64,000 nucleotides of DNA from Ophiodon elongatus (taxonomy: Eukaryota; Chordata; Actinopteri; Perciformes; Hexagrammidae). Numbering within the stretch: position 1 is the stretch's first letter; each line of letters opens with the position of its first letter. The stretch covers positions 1,191,990 to 1,255,989 of the forward strand of contig JACSYO010002172.1 of the NCBI GenBank assembly GCA_016806645.1, written 5' to 3'. Below, piece after piece: positions 10,537 to 23,734 of this stretch. Both the position numbers and the translations under genes were made by a program. The notes beneath the pieces were generated by a model. That model had not been told where the DNA came from. It was given only the letters and a program-made list of their open reading frames with translations, and made no database searches.

Positions 10537-12456
10537 TTGTGTCTGAAGTTGGTGGATTCAGACAAAGAGAATACTCTTATTGTCTGTAACAGAGCAGTTC
10601 ACAAATAAATAAAAGACACCTGCTTTGAACATCATTTGGAGTATAGCTTGGAGGTTATTTGGCACTACTGTACCTCCTAACATGCTCAGTGGACTGTTAT
10701 CACGTATTGGTGAGCTGGATCACCAGCCCAGTGCCACCATATGGTGTATGAATGACAATTTGTAAATCTTTTAGCCTGCAGTAACAACTACATTCTTGCT
10801 TTTTGAATGTTTTTTTCCACAATGCAGTCTGAACTGACTGCAATGTAAATGCATAGGTGTGAATATGCTAAGAAACACTGGACTTTCACCCAAAATACCG
10901 CTGTTCATGTCCCGTGGGAAACCACGAGTCAAAATATTGACTTATTTTAGCGTTTGTACCTACGTAACATAATGTATGTAACTTAAGTTATGTTACAAAC
11001 ATACTTAATTTAACCCACTATGAGCTGTTCCTAAACCTATAAACAAGTAGTTGTGATGCCTACACACAAGCAACTTTTGTTTCACTTCACAACATTAACC
11101 ACATGTTTAAAACTGCAGCCGTTGCACAGCGTGGAGGTTTGCCCTGTCTGAAACATTATAATGGTAGTGATTACAAATGATAAAGGCTGGCAGCATTCCA
11201 AAAAATATAGAATTCTTGTGCCAGAGATTGATCACAAACTACAACAGAAGAATAAAAGAGAAACGATAGATTCAAAATATAAACATATGTAAACAGAACT
11301 AATGTAAATACAGAACTAATACTAACTCCAGTGCCTAATAAATATCAATCAAAGTAAGATACATTTGGTAAAATAAGTAAACTAAGAAGTGATATTATGC
11401 ATAATATGGATGTTATTTCTTTCAGTGTCCGATGCTTCATCTGCTTATGGAGTTTATTAGCATCAGCTGCCTTCACCCTGCTGCTCCAGCACACTACAGC
11501 GTAGAAGAAGACGCTGGCCACCACTAAGTGATAAAACATTTGCAGCATGGTTCTACAGACATTGAAGGTTTGGTAAATGGGTGATTAAAAAGGTAACTCT
11601 TTGGTCATTGTTTTTTTCCTTCCTTTTTGAGGCTAAGCTGTTGATTTTAGCCTTTTCCCTTTCAGGCTGACTATTTAGACAATGGGAAAGATGTTAAAGG
11701 ATCATTTATTACAGTTCGGGTCTTTTTGTCTTGACGAGGATAATGGTTTTATCAATAAGATGGTCAAAACTATGATATAAGACCCACGTTGTAATTATGG
11801 AATATCCTTGAATAGACATTGTTTCCTTTTTATGTTCAAGCCGTCTTAAACCCACACACATAAAAATCGCAAGACATTTTCCCACACAATAGAGCATAGC
11901 CTGTCATCACATACACATGCATGTACACCTACACACACTCTGAACAAAAGATCCACTGTAGTGCAGTGTACACCTCACCACGGAGAAATATGACTCCTGT
12001 CTAGGTTTTTATCCCTCATGACAAAGAGCTCAGCAGGCGATTCAAAACAAAAGGACGCAAGTGTGTATGTGTGCAGAGCTAAAGTACACTCACACTCAGT
12101 GTGTGTTCGTAGCAATGCACACACACACACACTTGGATGTGTCGGAGACGAGACAAGCCCTGTGCCGTGTGGCCGATCCTTTTTCAGCCCTAAGGACTCT
12201 GGGAAGAGTAGGAGATAGTGTTTTGGGAAAGCACCCATTGGAGAGGATAATAGGAGAGTATGGAAGTGTGCTAATGTTATGAGTATTTATTGTGAGACTT
12301 AAGTCAATTGTAGTCAATGAATGTCATCTGCGCTGAGGGGAAAGTGTTGAGAGTAATGACCCTGACTCCCCAATTGACATGTGTGTCTGTGTATCGGCAC
12401 GCACACACACAGATGCTGAAATTTAAACATATAGACCCACAGGGGGAGTTAGCAGC
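10537..12456. other. Intergenic, no gene seen
   Basis: AT-rich sequence with short unrelated ORFs. A piece at 10880-11060, with a CATGTCCCGTGGGAAACC motif and a CCTAAACC motif, resembles the interior of the TIR family seen at 32511-33097 and 48431-48756. Short CA runs occur at 12112-12132. Confidence 0.5.
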
Positions 12457-12457
12457 G

Positions 12458-12489
<32 letters not shown>

Positions 12490-12522
12490 CACACACACGC
12501 ACACACACACATGTGCACACAC
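12457..12522. repeat. (CA)n microsatellite with CG interruptions
   Basis: CA dinucleotides broken by a few CG and TG steps. Confidence 0.95.
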
Positions 12523-12909
12523 AGCTGATCAGAAAGCGCTTTGTGTGTGACCGACTGACACACGCGCTCGCTCACTCACAGACTGCACTCAGCAAAATAA
12601 AAATCTCATTATGCTCATGAACCTGAAGGTATGAGAGCAGTCTCTCATCTCAACCCATGGCCCAGAATATTAAAAGGCTTTCTGCTTCTCTCCAACTCCC
12701 CAGCTCCCCTGTCTCTCTCTCTCTCCCTCTGCATACATATGACTGCATCTCTCCATTTCCACACTCTCTCGCCTTTGGGATCAAACGCACTCATGGTACC
12801 CCAGGGGCCCGGAGTGGAAATGAATTGCAATTATAGCCCTCTTTTTCTCACAGTCTCTTATTTTTACTTATATTGAGCTTTCAAGTGCTACAGAACTTAT
12901 GATCTATAA

Positions 12910-12910
<1 letters not shown>

Positions 12911-12950
<40 letters not shown>
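12911..12950. repeat. (TCTA)n microsatellite
   Basis: Ten perfect TCTA tetranucleotides. Confidence 0.97.
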
Positions 12951-13084
12951 CCTATGTTCAAGCCCTTTTCGACATGCACCTTTTTATGTAAAAGTGATAG
13001 CAATGTGAATAAGTGCAGAGTCACTTTTTCACATTGGGGTTACACGGAGAGAGATTAAACATGTCTGCTTTCACTGTCTTAAGA

Positions 13085-13285
13085 ACATTGTAATTAATGT
13101 TGTCACCTTCAACATTATATATTACATATTCTGTTGTATTGTTGTCTATTATTTATTTGTTTTATTTTATTTTGTCCGTGCCTTTTTAATCTTGCTCTGT
13201 GAAACACTTTGGCCTGCATGATTGTATGAAAGGTGCCATATAAATAAAGTTGAGTTGAATTGAGCTGAGCTGAGCTGAGTAATAA
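13085..13285 (+). repeat. LINE-like 3' tail
   Basis: The sequence GAAACACTTTGGCCTGCATG followed by GTGCCATATAAATAAAGTTG and short GAGTT/GAGCT repeats is the standard 3' end of several fish non-LTR elements. No coding part remains here. The element family is not resolved. Confidence 0.55.
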
Positions 13286-13666
13286 TAATGACAGACTAAT
13301 GGCCACAACATTATACACATTTATAATTAAAGTGCTCATACAAATGATAAGTATTAAAAACAATAAAATAGATCAAATGGATTATTTGAATCTCTTATGC
13401 ACACCAACAAATAATTCATCAGGATTTTGTCGGCTTGGGTTTAAGACTTAGAACAGAAAGGATGTATAAAATATCCTGGGGGGTTGGGGTTCAAAAGAGG
13501 GGTCAAAAAGGAGGAACATGCGGTGCTACGCAGATGCATTATGGGAATTTATAGGCCTGTTGAACTCTAGTCCCCCCCCCCAGTTAAGTACTAAACTTTA
13601 GACTTTATAAGTGGAATGGTTTACAGAGTTTAATAATGTATCATTCTACTGGCTTTGACTCTATTA

Positions 13667-14755
13667 ATTCAATGCAATTCAATTTATTTTGTTTAGCTCA
13701 AAATCACAAATTCTCCTCAGAGGGCTTTACAATCTGTACACATACGACATCCTCTGTCCCAGGACCTCTCATCGGTTCAGGAAAAACTCCCCCAAAAAAA
13801 CCTTTAAGGGAGAAAAAGGGAAGAAACCTTCAGAAGAGCAACAGAGGAGGATCCCTCTATCAGGATGGACAGAAGTACAACAGATGTCATGTGTACTGAA
13901 TGAACAACATAACAGAGTTACAACACATTCAATGAATATGACAGAAATGATTTATGTAATGAGAGTAGTAGACATGATGGAAAAGTTACATCTACCAAAA
14001 ATAACAGCAACAGTGGAAATAGTATAATAATAATGACAATAAAAGCAGAAATGGTATTGGCAATACTAATAGCAATGCGACTAATAATAATAATGATAAT
14101 AGCAGTAGGTCAAATAAGTCAAAAACTAAGAAAAGAGATCATATTACTCCCATATTAGCTTCTCTGCACTGGCTCCCTGTAAAATTCAGAATCAATTTTA
14201 AAATCCTTCTCCTCGCCTACAAAGCCTTAATTGGTGAGGCACCATCATATCTTAAGGATCTCATAGTACCACATTACCCCACTAGAGATCCTATAGTACC
14301 ACATTACCCCACTAGAGAGCTTATAGTACCATATTACCCCACTGGAGAGCTTATAGTACCATATTACACCACTGGAGAGCTTATAGTACCATATTACACC
14401 ACTGGAGAGCTTATAGTACCATATTACCCCACTGCAGAGCTTATAGTACCACATTACCCCACTGGAGAGCTTATAGTACCATATTACCCCACTAGAGAGC
14501 TTATAGTACCACATTACCCCACTGGAGAGCTTATAGTACCATATTACCCCACTGCAGAGCTTATAGTACCACATTACCCCACTGGAGAGCTTATAGTACC
14601 ATATTACCCCACTGGAGAGCTTATAGTACCATATTACCCCACTGGAGAGCTTATAGTACCATATTACCCCACTAGAGAGCTTATAGTACCATATTACCCC
14701 AATAGAGAGCTTATAGTACCATATTACCCCACTAGAGAGCTGCACTCACTGTTAA
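13667..14755 (-). mobile_element. LINE copy with inverted 5' segment (twin-priming-like)
   Basis: Bases 13667-14110 match the 3' UTR of the LINE at 150-800 in the same, minus, orientation, ending in a short AATTG-type tail at 13667. From about 14113 the same family continues in the opposite orientation: the plus strand now encodes RDHITPILASLHWLPVK and GEAPSYLKDLIVP, which in the 150-2020 copy lies on the minus strand. The 5'-most ORF base sits at the internal junction and the 3' side points outward, exactly the geometry produced by twin priming during LINE integration. The inverted part is then expanded into a 30-bp minisatellite. Coding capacity is lost. Confidence 0.7.
14251..14745. repeat. 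30-bp minisatellite derived from LINE ORF
   Basis: About 16 tandem copies of a 30-bp unit, CTTATAGTACCATATTACCC plus ACTGGAGAG-type ends, with scattered A/G and T/C variants. The unit is a multiple of three. On the plus strand it continues the LINE frame as the decapeptide LIVPYYPTGE; on the minus strand it gives an apparent 166-codon ORF of LSSGVIWYYK repeats. A single copy of this unit is present in the LINE at 150-2020 (around 975-1010), so it is an expansion of normal LINE sequence. The repeats are contiguous with no spacers, so this is not a CRISPR array. Confidence 0.95.
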
Positions 14756-15104
14756 GTTATGTCTGTGTTGTCTCTGGTGATGTACGTGCTCTCATCATGA
14801 CTGGTTCTGTTCTATGTCATGTGCTCTTGTTTGTCTGGTCCATCTATTTTGAAGCTGGACCCATTCTAGATAGAAGAAGGAGTAAAAGTCAGGATATGTT
14901 GACCTGGATCATTTTTAACTAGTGCAGTGCCCAATCAAAATCCCAATTTGAAACGGGCCTCCGGTATTGCCGTCTTTAGAATTGCTCATCCAAACAATTC
15001 CAGCCACCCACTATGGTCATTAATTAAATGTGTAAGATCAGAGATTGGGAACATTTTGATTGCCTCTCAACAGCTCTCAACATGGATACGCCTGAACTGG
15101 TGGC

Positions 15105-15312
15105 TCATAATTAACAGTGCAAACTACGGCGTATGTGCTGACAGAGCTAACAGTACAAACTAATAGTACAAACTACAGCGTACGTGCTGAGAGAGATAAC
15201 AGTACAAACTAACAGTACAAACTAACAGTACAAACTACGGCGTACATGCTGAGAGAGATAACAGTACAAACTAACAGTACAAACTACGGCGTACATGCTG
15301 ACAAAGCTAACA
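15105..15312. repeat. Short complex tandem repeat
   Basis: Repeats of the modules AACAGTACAAACT and ACGGCGTACATGCTGAGAGA in varying order, about four larger units of 50-70 bp. No coding meaning is apparent. Confidence 0.85.
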
Positions 15313-18300
15313 GTGTTTACCTGATACGGGATACTTTTTAGTTAGCTATTCTCTGCTTAGATAGACATTACTCCACTATATCTTGACATAGCAAATATTT
15401 GTTTGCTGCTATAATAATGCTCTGAATGGCGTATATAGCTCCTTTAAGCCTTCCATGGCAAGAAATGGCAAATAACTGATTTATGCAGTAAAAGTAGTTT
15501 GTTTTTTTAAAGCAAAAATCCATCACTTAGGACGAAAGAAAAGAAAAGTCTTCTATCTCCAATCTGTGATATCACAGTAGTGTAAATAAAAATGTGTATT
15601 ATTGCCTCAGTCTGCAATCATTACAAGGTATTACAAGGTGAGCAAACACATCAGTGACATTAGTAGGGAAGCATCATATAACTTGCCTCCCTTTGAAGCT
15701 TCATGCTGTGATGTCAGCTAAAAGGCAGATTTATGTCAGCTTTTAATGGGTAGACACCCTTTTATTTCTGCACACTAAAAGGTAATGTGGGTTTACCATC
15801 CACTACATTCCTCCTGCTGTCTGTCAGTCTGTGTTTCATTATGTATGTGTGAGCGTGTCTGTATTCATTTTTGACTTTCAAGCCTTTCCGAAGAATGTTC
15901 AAAGAGACTAAACATGCATTGAATGAGAAAAGCAGCCATTTCACCTTTGGATCGTGCCGAATGAATTAAAGAATGAGAGAAAGAATGGGACTCTGCAGTT
16001 GGAGTTACTGGAGTATGATATCAGGGCAGAGACAGAGGACTCAAGGTTGGGTGAGTACCAAGAAAATGTGCGTGTGTGTGAGAGGAGACAGTTAGGGGAG
16101 GGGGACATATTGATCTTAAATGACAACAGTCGGGCTCTCTGATCTCAGCCGGACCACTGCCCCCCCCATGAAGTAATCTGAGCCATGGCCAGTCCCCATG
16201 GCAACCACAGTGTGTGTGTATGCAACCGTGTGTGTGCGGGGGTGGGGGGGACATGTCTGCACTGTTATCATTCTACTCCTCCTCCTCTACCTTCATCTGT
16301 GGCTCTTTTCTGTCTTCTCTCTAAGTCACCTCTGTTTCCTGTGCTTGAGAGGGCTGGTTACTGCCAAGCCCCCATGGAGCGCTGGGCTAAGAAGCTACTT
16401 ACCCAAAAAGACTTTTCAGACTTATATTGGGAAAAAGATAACTCAGCGGACAATTGTTTTGAGGTGAATCAGCTTTCCCGTTGAGTCTGGACTGAGGGCA
16501 GGGAGGCGGGGTTAAAGGAAATGCTAGTATGCTTGCTTTAGGAACCCATGGATGGAAGATCGACGGAAGATCCAGGTAATTTTATACTCAGAAGTCAAAC
16601 TTTGTGGGAGCAGCTTTGAGGGGAAGGTAATAAGAGTGTTTGGGGTTGGGGGGGTTCAACATGTGTTGGGTGAAAATAAATAGATAAAAAATATAGAAAA
16701 AACTAATAGAGGGAGGGGGCGGGGGGGCTCAAATCAATAATCAAAGAAAGTAAGTAAATAAATAACGGTGAACCAATATTAATGTTTTTTTCTTTATTCA
16801 CAGTCACTTGTTGTCGTAGCAACATGGTTGTGCGGTTTGAGTGTGGACGTACAGAGGTGGCTTTTCCACTGTTTTTGTGTGAGTTCGTCAACTACACACA
16901 CCATTATTGTTATTAGGATCATTCCATTGTTGGTTTGGGTCTTTTCATGGCATTTGTTGAGACTAGGACAAATATAGAATATTATCAGCCCTATCCCGAA
17001 AGGATTACGGGATTCTTTGCTGGTTGGATCAAAGGTATAGATCAAAGTTAAAGTAAAGTAAATGTTTGCATTTATGCATTTGCACTCTGGAATTAAACAT
17101 GAGAAAATGGTTCTCTTCTGTAGCAGTGCTCTTTATGGTCCCACAAGGATGCATTTAAAGAATGTTCTCTGATCCACACTGCTACTTTTTCATGATGTGT
17201 CTCTTATTTCAACAAATTTGGGAGTTGTTTGAGTTACTGTAGTAGATACAGAATCACTATAAAGACCAATGAACATGAAGACCCATAAATGTATGTGTCA
17301 ACAGGTCAGGTGTTGAAAGTGAAAAGACACCGGTAGACAGAAACAGCGACAGAACAAAAAGGGAAAATGAAGTTATTGCTCCACTCTCACAGAGAGAAAG
17401 AGAAGGAAATGTTGAGGGAGATGGAGAGTTCAGGGACTGAACGACCTTGCCTGATGCACACTGAGCGACAGACACAGGACAGAGATAGTGGTCATGTAAA
17501 TTCTGTTAGATTACATTAAATTAGATTAAATTCGATTGATCTTAAAATTAGAATAGCAAGTAGTGGGTGCACAGGTTGAAACCCCTGATACCCAACTTTC
17601 AAGGACAACGAATATGAGACGAGCCAGAAACGTATTTCCACTGTGACCTTATCTACAGGAGAGAACTATGAAGTCTGTTTCTCTCTGTACAATACCAGGA
17701 TTACAGGAAATGAGATGTTTCTCTACCCACACAAACTGCTGACAACACAGATCATGACCATGTGATAAGCACAGAGCTGGAGTCAATGTGAGTTAGCCTA
17801 GCTTAGCATTCAGGAAGAAGGGAGTAATTTGGCTGTTTTCCTGGCTTCTCCAGTCTGCATGTCTCGTGTCGTTGATATTAATTGTAATTATCGATGAAGT
17901 GTGTATATGAATGGGTAAATAAGCTCTGTAAATATAAGTCCAGTTATCATTTAAAAACAACATTCTGTGTTACTATTTCTTGGCGAACAACAGCCAGGTG
18001 CAATGACTTCATTCGAAGTCTCGCTGTCAGTGAGATCGCCAGGATTGTTATCATTTTGTCTGCACAGAGACCCCAAACTGGAGCTCAGCGACCATATCAG
18101 TCAAATCAACCTATAGCCGGGACCCTTACAGAAGTACTGGGTGGAAGGGTATGCTGCTGTTTGTCAAGAAATAGCTCCTGAGTAAACATGAAACTCCCCC
18201 TTCAATCACAAATGTGTTGTTTCACACTTGTGTTTGTTTACAGGTTGAAAGAAGAGGACAAATTGTGTAAATAAGACAGGTGAGAGGTGTTCATAGGCAA

Positions 18301-19763
18301 ATTTTTTTCACTTTTTACAGAGCAAGAAAAGCTGTTTCCAACTGCTTCCAGTCTTTATGCTATAAACTAACCTCATGCTGACTCCAGACGTAAGATTCAT
18401 ATCAATCTTCTTGGAAAAAAAAAGGTTTCTGTAACCTGAACAAAACGTCCCATGCGTTCCCTTTCCTCCTGAGGATCATCGGGTAACATCCTCTGAGACA
18501 CTCTCTTCTGTTTCCACACAAAAACCAGGAAGTGTTTCTCAGAGTTGGGAGGGTGAAAGTGGTGGAGGGGCTGCCTCTCAATGATATCCCACACTGGTTC
18601 CAATCCAGCGCCCTGGCCTTTTTTTTTTATCTTGAGTGTCTGTCTTTTAATTCACCACAAGACATCAGCCCGCTCTTCCTCCTTTCTTTTTTTCCTCTCC
18701 CACTGTCCTCTTCTTTTTGACCAAGATGCACATCCCCCACCTGCCCCTCCCCCCAAAGCCTGTCTACTACTTCAGGGCTAGATCCTTTATTCTACAGTAA
18801 GTTACTACGTAGCTAGCCAGAGAGAGACTGAATATAGAAATATCTTGATTTAGCATTTGTGGTTAGATCAGAAAGATCAGAAAGATAAAAGACGATATCA
18901 AAGACAATTGACAGAGAAGACAGAGACACAGAGAAAATGCTGTCTCATCGGATTTAGTGGCATCTAGTGGTTAGGCTGCAGATTGCAAATGAATAGCCCT
19001 CCGCTCACCCCTCCCTATCTCCCTAGAGATCGAAGGTGGACTTCAAGTAACTTAAAAACAGGGCAGGTCCTCTGTAGAGCCGGGTTGGGTTTGTCCGTTC
19101 AGGTCTGCTGTGAAACACGGTGGATTCTGTGAAGAGGATCCGCTCCCTCTGTAGATATGAAGGGCTCATTCTAAGCTAATGAAAACACAAAAATGTCAGT
19201 CCCAGGTACTTATACCGCAATGAAAACATAGGTATAAATATTGGATTACATTTCTGCCAATAAAACCCCCAACTCCTACACACTGATTAAAGGTGCAATA
19301 TAGTGGATTCAGAGCATTATTTTAGCAGAAAACAACTATAAGTCATATAACTATTAGTTGAGCAACGTATCCTCAGTCAACGGTTCGTATGATATCCTAT
19401 GAAAAGTTACGACTCATTTGTCGTTTTCCTACGAAAGCCAGAAACACGTTTCAATCTCCGCTCATCATCTTGAACGGATGTTAAATGTGTTTTCTGAGTG
19501 TCTCTGGCTTCATATTCACCTTGCACCATCTCAACACAGAGAAAGCATTCTTTATTTGAATTTATGTATTCTTTCACCTTAATAATTTGTATGGGTCGAT
19601 GCCCCACACATTCCCACGCAGCCACATACACACACATACTGCCAGAAAGCAATAAAACACACACACACAGACGGTCAGTGCCTCTGAAAACTTGCAAGAT
19701 AATTCCTCTTTCCTTCTCCCTCCCCGACCTTTCTTTTTTTGTCTCACTTTGTCTTTGTCTTTG
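15313..19763. other. Intergenic, no gene seen
   Basis: No ORF here resembles a known domain. Scattered remnants of a common fish repeat (GTTAGCCTAGCTTAGCATTC at 17791-17810; AAAGCTGTTTCCAACTGCTT at about 18330) are present. Long G or C runs (16231-16252, 16640-16655, 16715-16730) and CT-rich tracts occur. A 99-codon ORF ending near 16484 is not recognisable. Confidence 0.5.
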
Positions 19764-19840
<77 letters not shown>

Positions 19841-19973
19841 AACAAAGTCACACTGCTGTGTTTTGCTGCTGAGAGGCTGTTTGATGGCAAAGTTTGAAGA
19901 GAGATCAGGGCAGTGGGTGGAAGCAGAACACCCCTATGCACCATAGCTTTCCACAGCCACCATGCAGCATTTG

Positions 19974-20032
<59 letters not shown>

Positions 20033-20287
20033 TACACACACTAGAGACTTTGATCCAGACCTTGACCCATTGCATGGACAATATTTATTTGTTTCAGCAT
20101 CGCCGCAAGAGCACTCATTTGTCCAAGTGTCTAAATGCCTGCATGTGTATTTATACACATGTATTCCTTTTGTGTCTGAGTGCATCCCCATATGTGCAGT
20201 TACAACATATGTGTGTGTGGGTCACCATGTGCTTCTTATTCCGTCTATGCTTTAATTCAAGTGCATCGGCATATCAGTGAGGGGGCA

Positions 20288-20353
<66 letters not shown>
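19764..20353. repeat. Microsatellite cluster: (CT)n, (CA)n, (GT)n
   Basis: Three arrays lie close together: (CT)n at 19764-19837 with one CG interruption, (CA)n at 19977-20040, and (GT)n at 20292-20353. The last two are of opposite sense on the same strand, so they could pair as a long hairpin with a ~250-base loop. All ORFs in the region run through these repeats and are artefacts. Confidence 0.95.
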
Positions 20354-20355
<2 letters not shown>

Positions 20356-20882
20356 TGAGTGTTTATGCGAGCCTCAATGCTTCCCTGCATTTGCAGGCTT
20401 CAATAAGGGCTTTTACTGTATGAGCATGATGACAATTCCATTAAAAACAGGTGACTATACCATAAGCCAGTACACTTAACTTGCTGTAATGTATTTTCCA
20501 GCTTTGCGACAAAATCTTGTACCAAAAAAAGTAGAGACCCGAAGTCCTGATTCCCATCTATCGGTCCAGATTAAATCCTTTCAGGAAAGTCAGATAAAAA
20601 TAAAACATGCCTGAGGCTCAGAGAGTAAAAGGTCCCAAATGATTATTCTTGGGCCCTTAAGCTTTGATGGTATTCTATTTAAGACTTCCAAAAATGTGAA
20701 GTGTGTACGCAAGCCAGCCACATTCAATTGGTATGTGGAGAAGTTCCTTTAGATGGGATCGGGTTGTTTGCTCCATTCATCAACAGGAGGAGGAACAGAA
20801 TACTTTTGTTGTGTTCCAATTTGTCATGACAGACAATATGGTGTGAAACACGGCATGTCATTAGCACATTAGGGTCACATCC

Positions 20883-21391
20883 CAATCTATGTGTGTTTCT
20901 CAAAGTCAAGGATCCTTCCTTGGTAGGACGGGTCCTTCTTCAAAACAATATACACAGATTCAAAACATGTAGACCTAAAAACAAAAATGAACAAACTAAA
21001 ACTCATCAAAACTGTCTTGGTCAGCTCTTTCCACTGTTCCAACTTTCACCCACTCTGGTTTGGTCTAAATAAAGCCTTAATTCACCAAGTTAGATGTGAC
21101 AATATGCCAGCATTTCCTGCTAGTAGATCTAATAAAGATTGTCAATTTCTCTCCTCAAATTAGCCCATAAACAGATCATTTTTTTCAGATTTCAGATTTC
21201 TTCCAAATGGGGGGTTTTAATTAAGAGCACAGAGGATACACACACGCAATCCCCTGGACTCAATCCTCGGTAGAATTAGAAGGATCACATACATTGGAAC
21301 AGTCCTTCGGCAGGATTCGATGGCATAGCGTCCTTGAAGTTCAGCCATTGAAGGATGCTTCCTTGACATTAAGAAACACCCTATGTTCCAT
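20883..21391. mobile_element. Non-autonomous element with ~40-bp terminal inverted repeats
   Basis: The left end (20883-20921, containing GTGTTTCTCAAAGTCAAGGA) is complementary to the right end (21349-21391, containing TCCTTGACATTAAGAAACAC) over about 35-40 bases with roughly 80% identity by eye. Secondary inverted copies of the AAGGATCCTTCC-type core lie inside. There is no transposase ORF. Size and structure fit a MITE. Target-site duplications were not confirmed. Confidence 0.6.
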
Positions 21392-23734
21392 GTCTGCTCT
21401 TCCACACCAGCTGCTTCAGGGCACACAGCATGGCCCAAGTGTCTCATTAGCTGGTGTCACACACGCAGCCTCTACTATTAGTTTGACAGCTATTAAGGGG
21501 TCACGTGTGAATAAGGGTGAAGGAGCACAGTAGCCCTGATGTTGGGCCGTCTTTAACAAATAGCAGAGCAGGATGGACACCTCACAAAACATTTCAGTCA
21601 CTAGCGTTAACAGGTCATGGACATTTCATGTATTTCTGTGAGATCGGGTTGTCATTTTATACTACGTACTACATACTAATTGTTTTAGTACACGATGTTT
21701 GCGGTGTACTGTTTTTTCATACTAACAGTAAAGTATACAGTAGTGTGCTGCAACTGCTACTTTAAGTCCCCCTCTTGATCATTTATAATTAAACATTTAA
21801 TAACACACTGAAATTAATTTTGTAAGGACCCGTAAGTAGAGGCCGATGTATGAACAGAAAAGGAATATTGTTATCGTAAAACACAGTTTATAACAACTTC
21901 GAATATATCTTCATGATTTTAAATGGTTTGTATTGACTTTAATTACGTAGTCATATGAAAGCTACATTTTCCAAACGAATCCGGTGTCCCTTTTCATGAA
22001 TCAGTCTATTTTCTCTTTGTATATTTATATATATTGGATTTATCCAATCAAATGTGACTGGATTTGTACATTTTTTTACTCAGATCCCTCTCGTAACAAA
22101 CTCCTATACCCACATATTGTGATTCACTCAGAATTACTTCCCATTACTGAGGCTAAAGACTTTTTGACTGTCATTTCACTGTGACTTTAATGGAGGGAAC
22201 CTTGTTTAGTTACATTTCTTTGTTAACCTTACACCTTAAAGTCACCAAGAAGATAGCTGAGAAGCCATTGACAGGACCATGATCCAAAGTATGGCAGTAT
22301 GACAGTCCTGAATAATGGCTGGTAACTCAGTTACAGCAGCTTATGTGTCTATGCACAAAAACATTACATAACATAAACATGCACAGCTTCATTTGCTGGG
22401 ACTTCCATGACATAAAAAAAGCATTTATGCGCAGAAAGTCAAAGGTCAAAGGTTGAAGTTGTGGTTTGATGAGTTTCCTACAGACTCCCTCCATCTGGAC
22501 TAGATTCACATGGTCTAGTTTGTTCAGATAGGGATGTTTGGGACACTTTTCTTTTCAGTTTGAGTTTACTGTTAAAGTTCTGTCATATCTTGAGTTCCCA
22601 ATTTAACAGTTAAAAAGTAATTTGCATAAAGAGATTTTCACTCCTACATGACACTCCCGCACTGCACTCTCACCCACCCCACCTCACCCCATCCCCTCAC
22701 GCATGCAGAATCAAGATGGCTGATTTCTCTGGACATCTAGTATCTCACCCTGTGGGAGATTTGTACCAGTTCAATGACTGATAGAAACCAGGGACTTTTT
22801 CCCTTTCTTTCAACTTCAAAGCTGTAATTATCACAGGCAATACATCTTATAAATTTGACCAATTCATTAGCATCTCAAAATAAAATAAAATGATCTATGT
22901 TAATGAAAAACAATGATTTCATATAAAGACTTCTTGTAAAAGAGACATTTTCTCAGCATTTAATAATTTGTGTTTCTTAACTTCCTCTATATATTTTGTA
23001 CACACTGACCTATAACAAAGCAGTGGCAACATATCAGCCCATATGAGATGGATGGAAGAGCATTGTAGAGGACCTGTGCTCTGTAACAGAATAGAGCAGC
23101 AAAGCAAGTTCAAAGAGAGCAAAGCATCATGTAAATTCAATTCATTATGTAGGCTGTCTATTTGGCCGATACAACTGCATTCTAATTTTACAAGAGATAT
23201 TTTAATTGCACTTGCCCACTCTAAATCCACTCTGGGTTATCTGGTCTACCCTCAGATCTCTTTTTGAACAGATTCATCAGAATGTTCATAAAACATCCAC
23301 TTCAGAAAACCAACTAGAACCAACTAGGGTAAAAAGTGCTTGACTCTGATTCCTATTCTACTAGGGACTAAATTCTGTTTCACTCTGTATCTTTTGAGTT
23401 AAATAGACTTTGTCCATAATCAGTTTTGGTAACTTTCAGAGATTTTGTGACTCACAGTTTTGGTGACTCACAAGTAATTACTGCAGTAGTTTCGATTGTC
23501 GGCCATTTCCTCCTGGTGCCTGAAGACACTAACGAGGTCGGAGTGGTCAACACAGCTGTAGCCAACCATCATCAACTGTGGTGTAAAACTAGGAAGTGTT
23601 TTGAAGTGTCAGCAAAGACTCGTTGTACGAAGACTCGGAGGATAAAGACAAAGGAGTCTTTCGTTGGAGTCTTCGGGGGTGGCTGAGTATATCACTGTAC
23701 AGTGAATATGTGCTTATTTTCCATACCCGTGCAT
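21392..23734. other. Intergenic, no gene seen
   Basis: AT-rich, only short ORFs, none with a recognisable domain. I see no clear repeat family apart from short simple runs. Confidence 0.5.

Noticed and set aside
14245..14745. CRISPR-like array of regular 30-bp repeats
   Set aside because: The repeats are contiguous without unique spacers, derive from a LINE ORF, and the DNA is vertebrate.
16185..16484. Possible terminal exon ending with NCFEVNQLSR
   Set aside because: Open frame and a pyrimidine tract upstream exist, but there is no recognisable protein, partner exon or nearby poly(A) signal.
19498..20479. Several ORFs rich in Ser/Leu, Thr/His or Val/Cys repeats
   Set aside because: They are translations of CT, CA and GT microsatellites.
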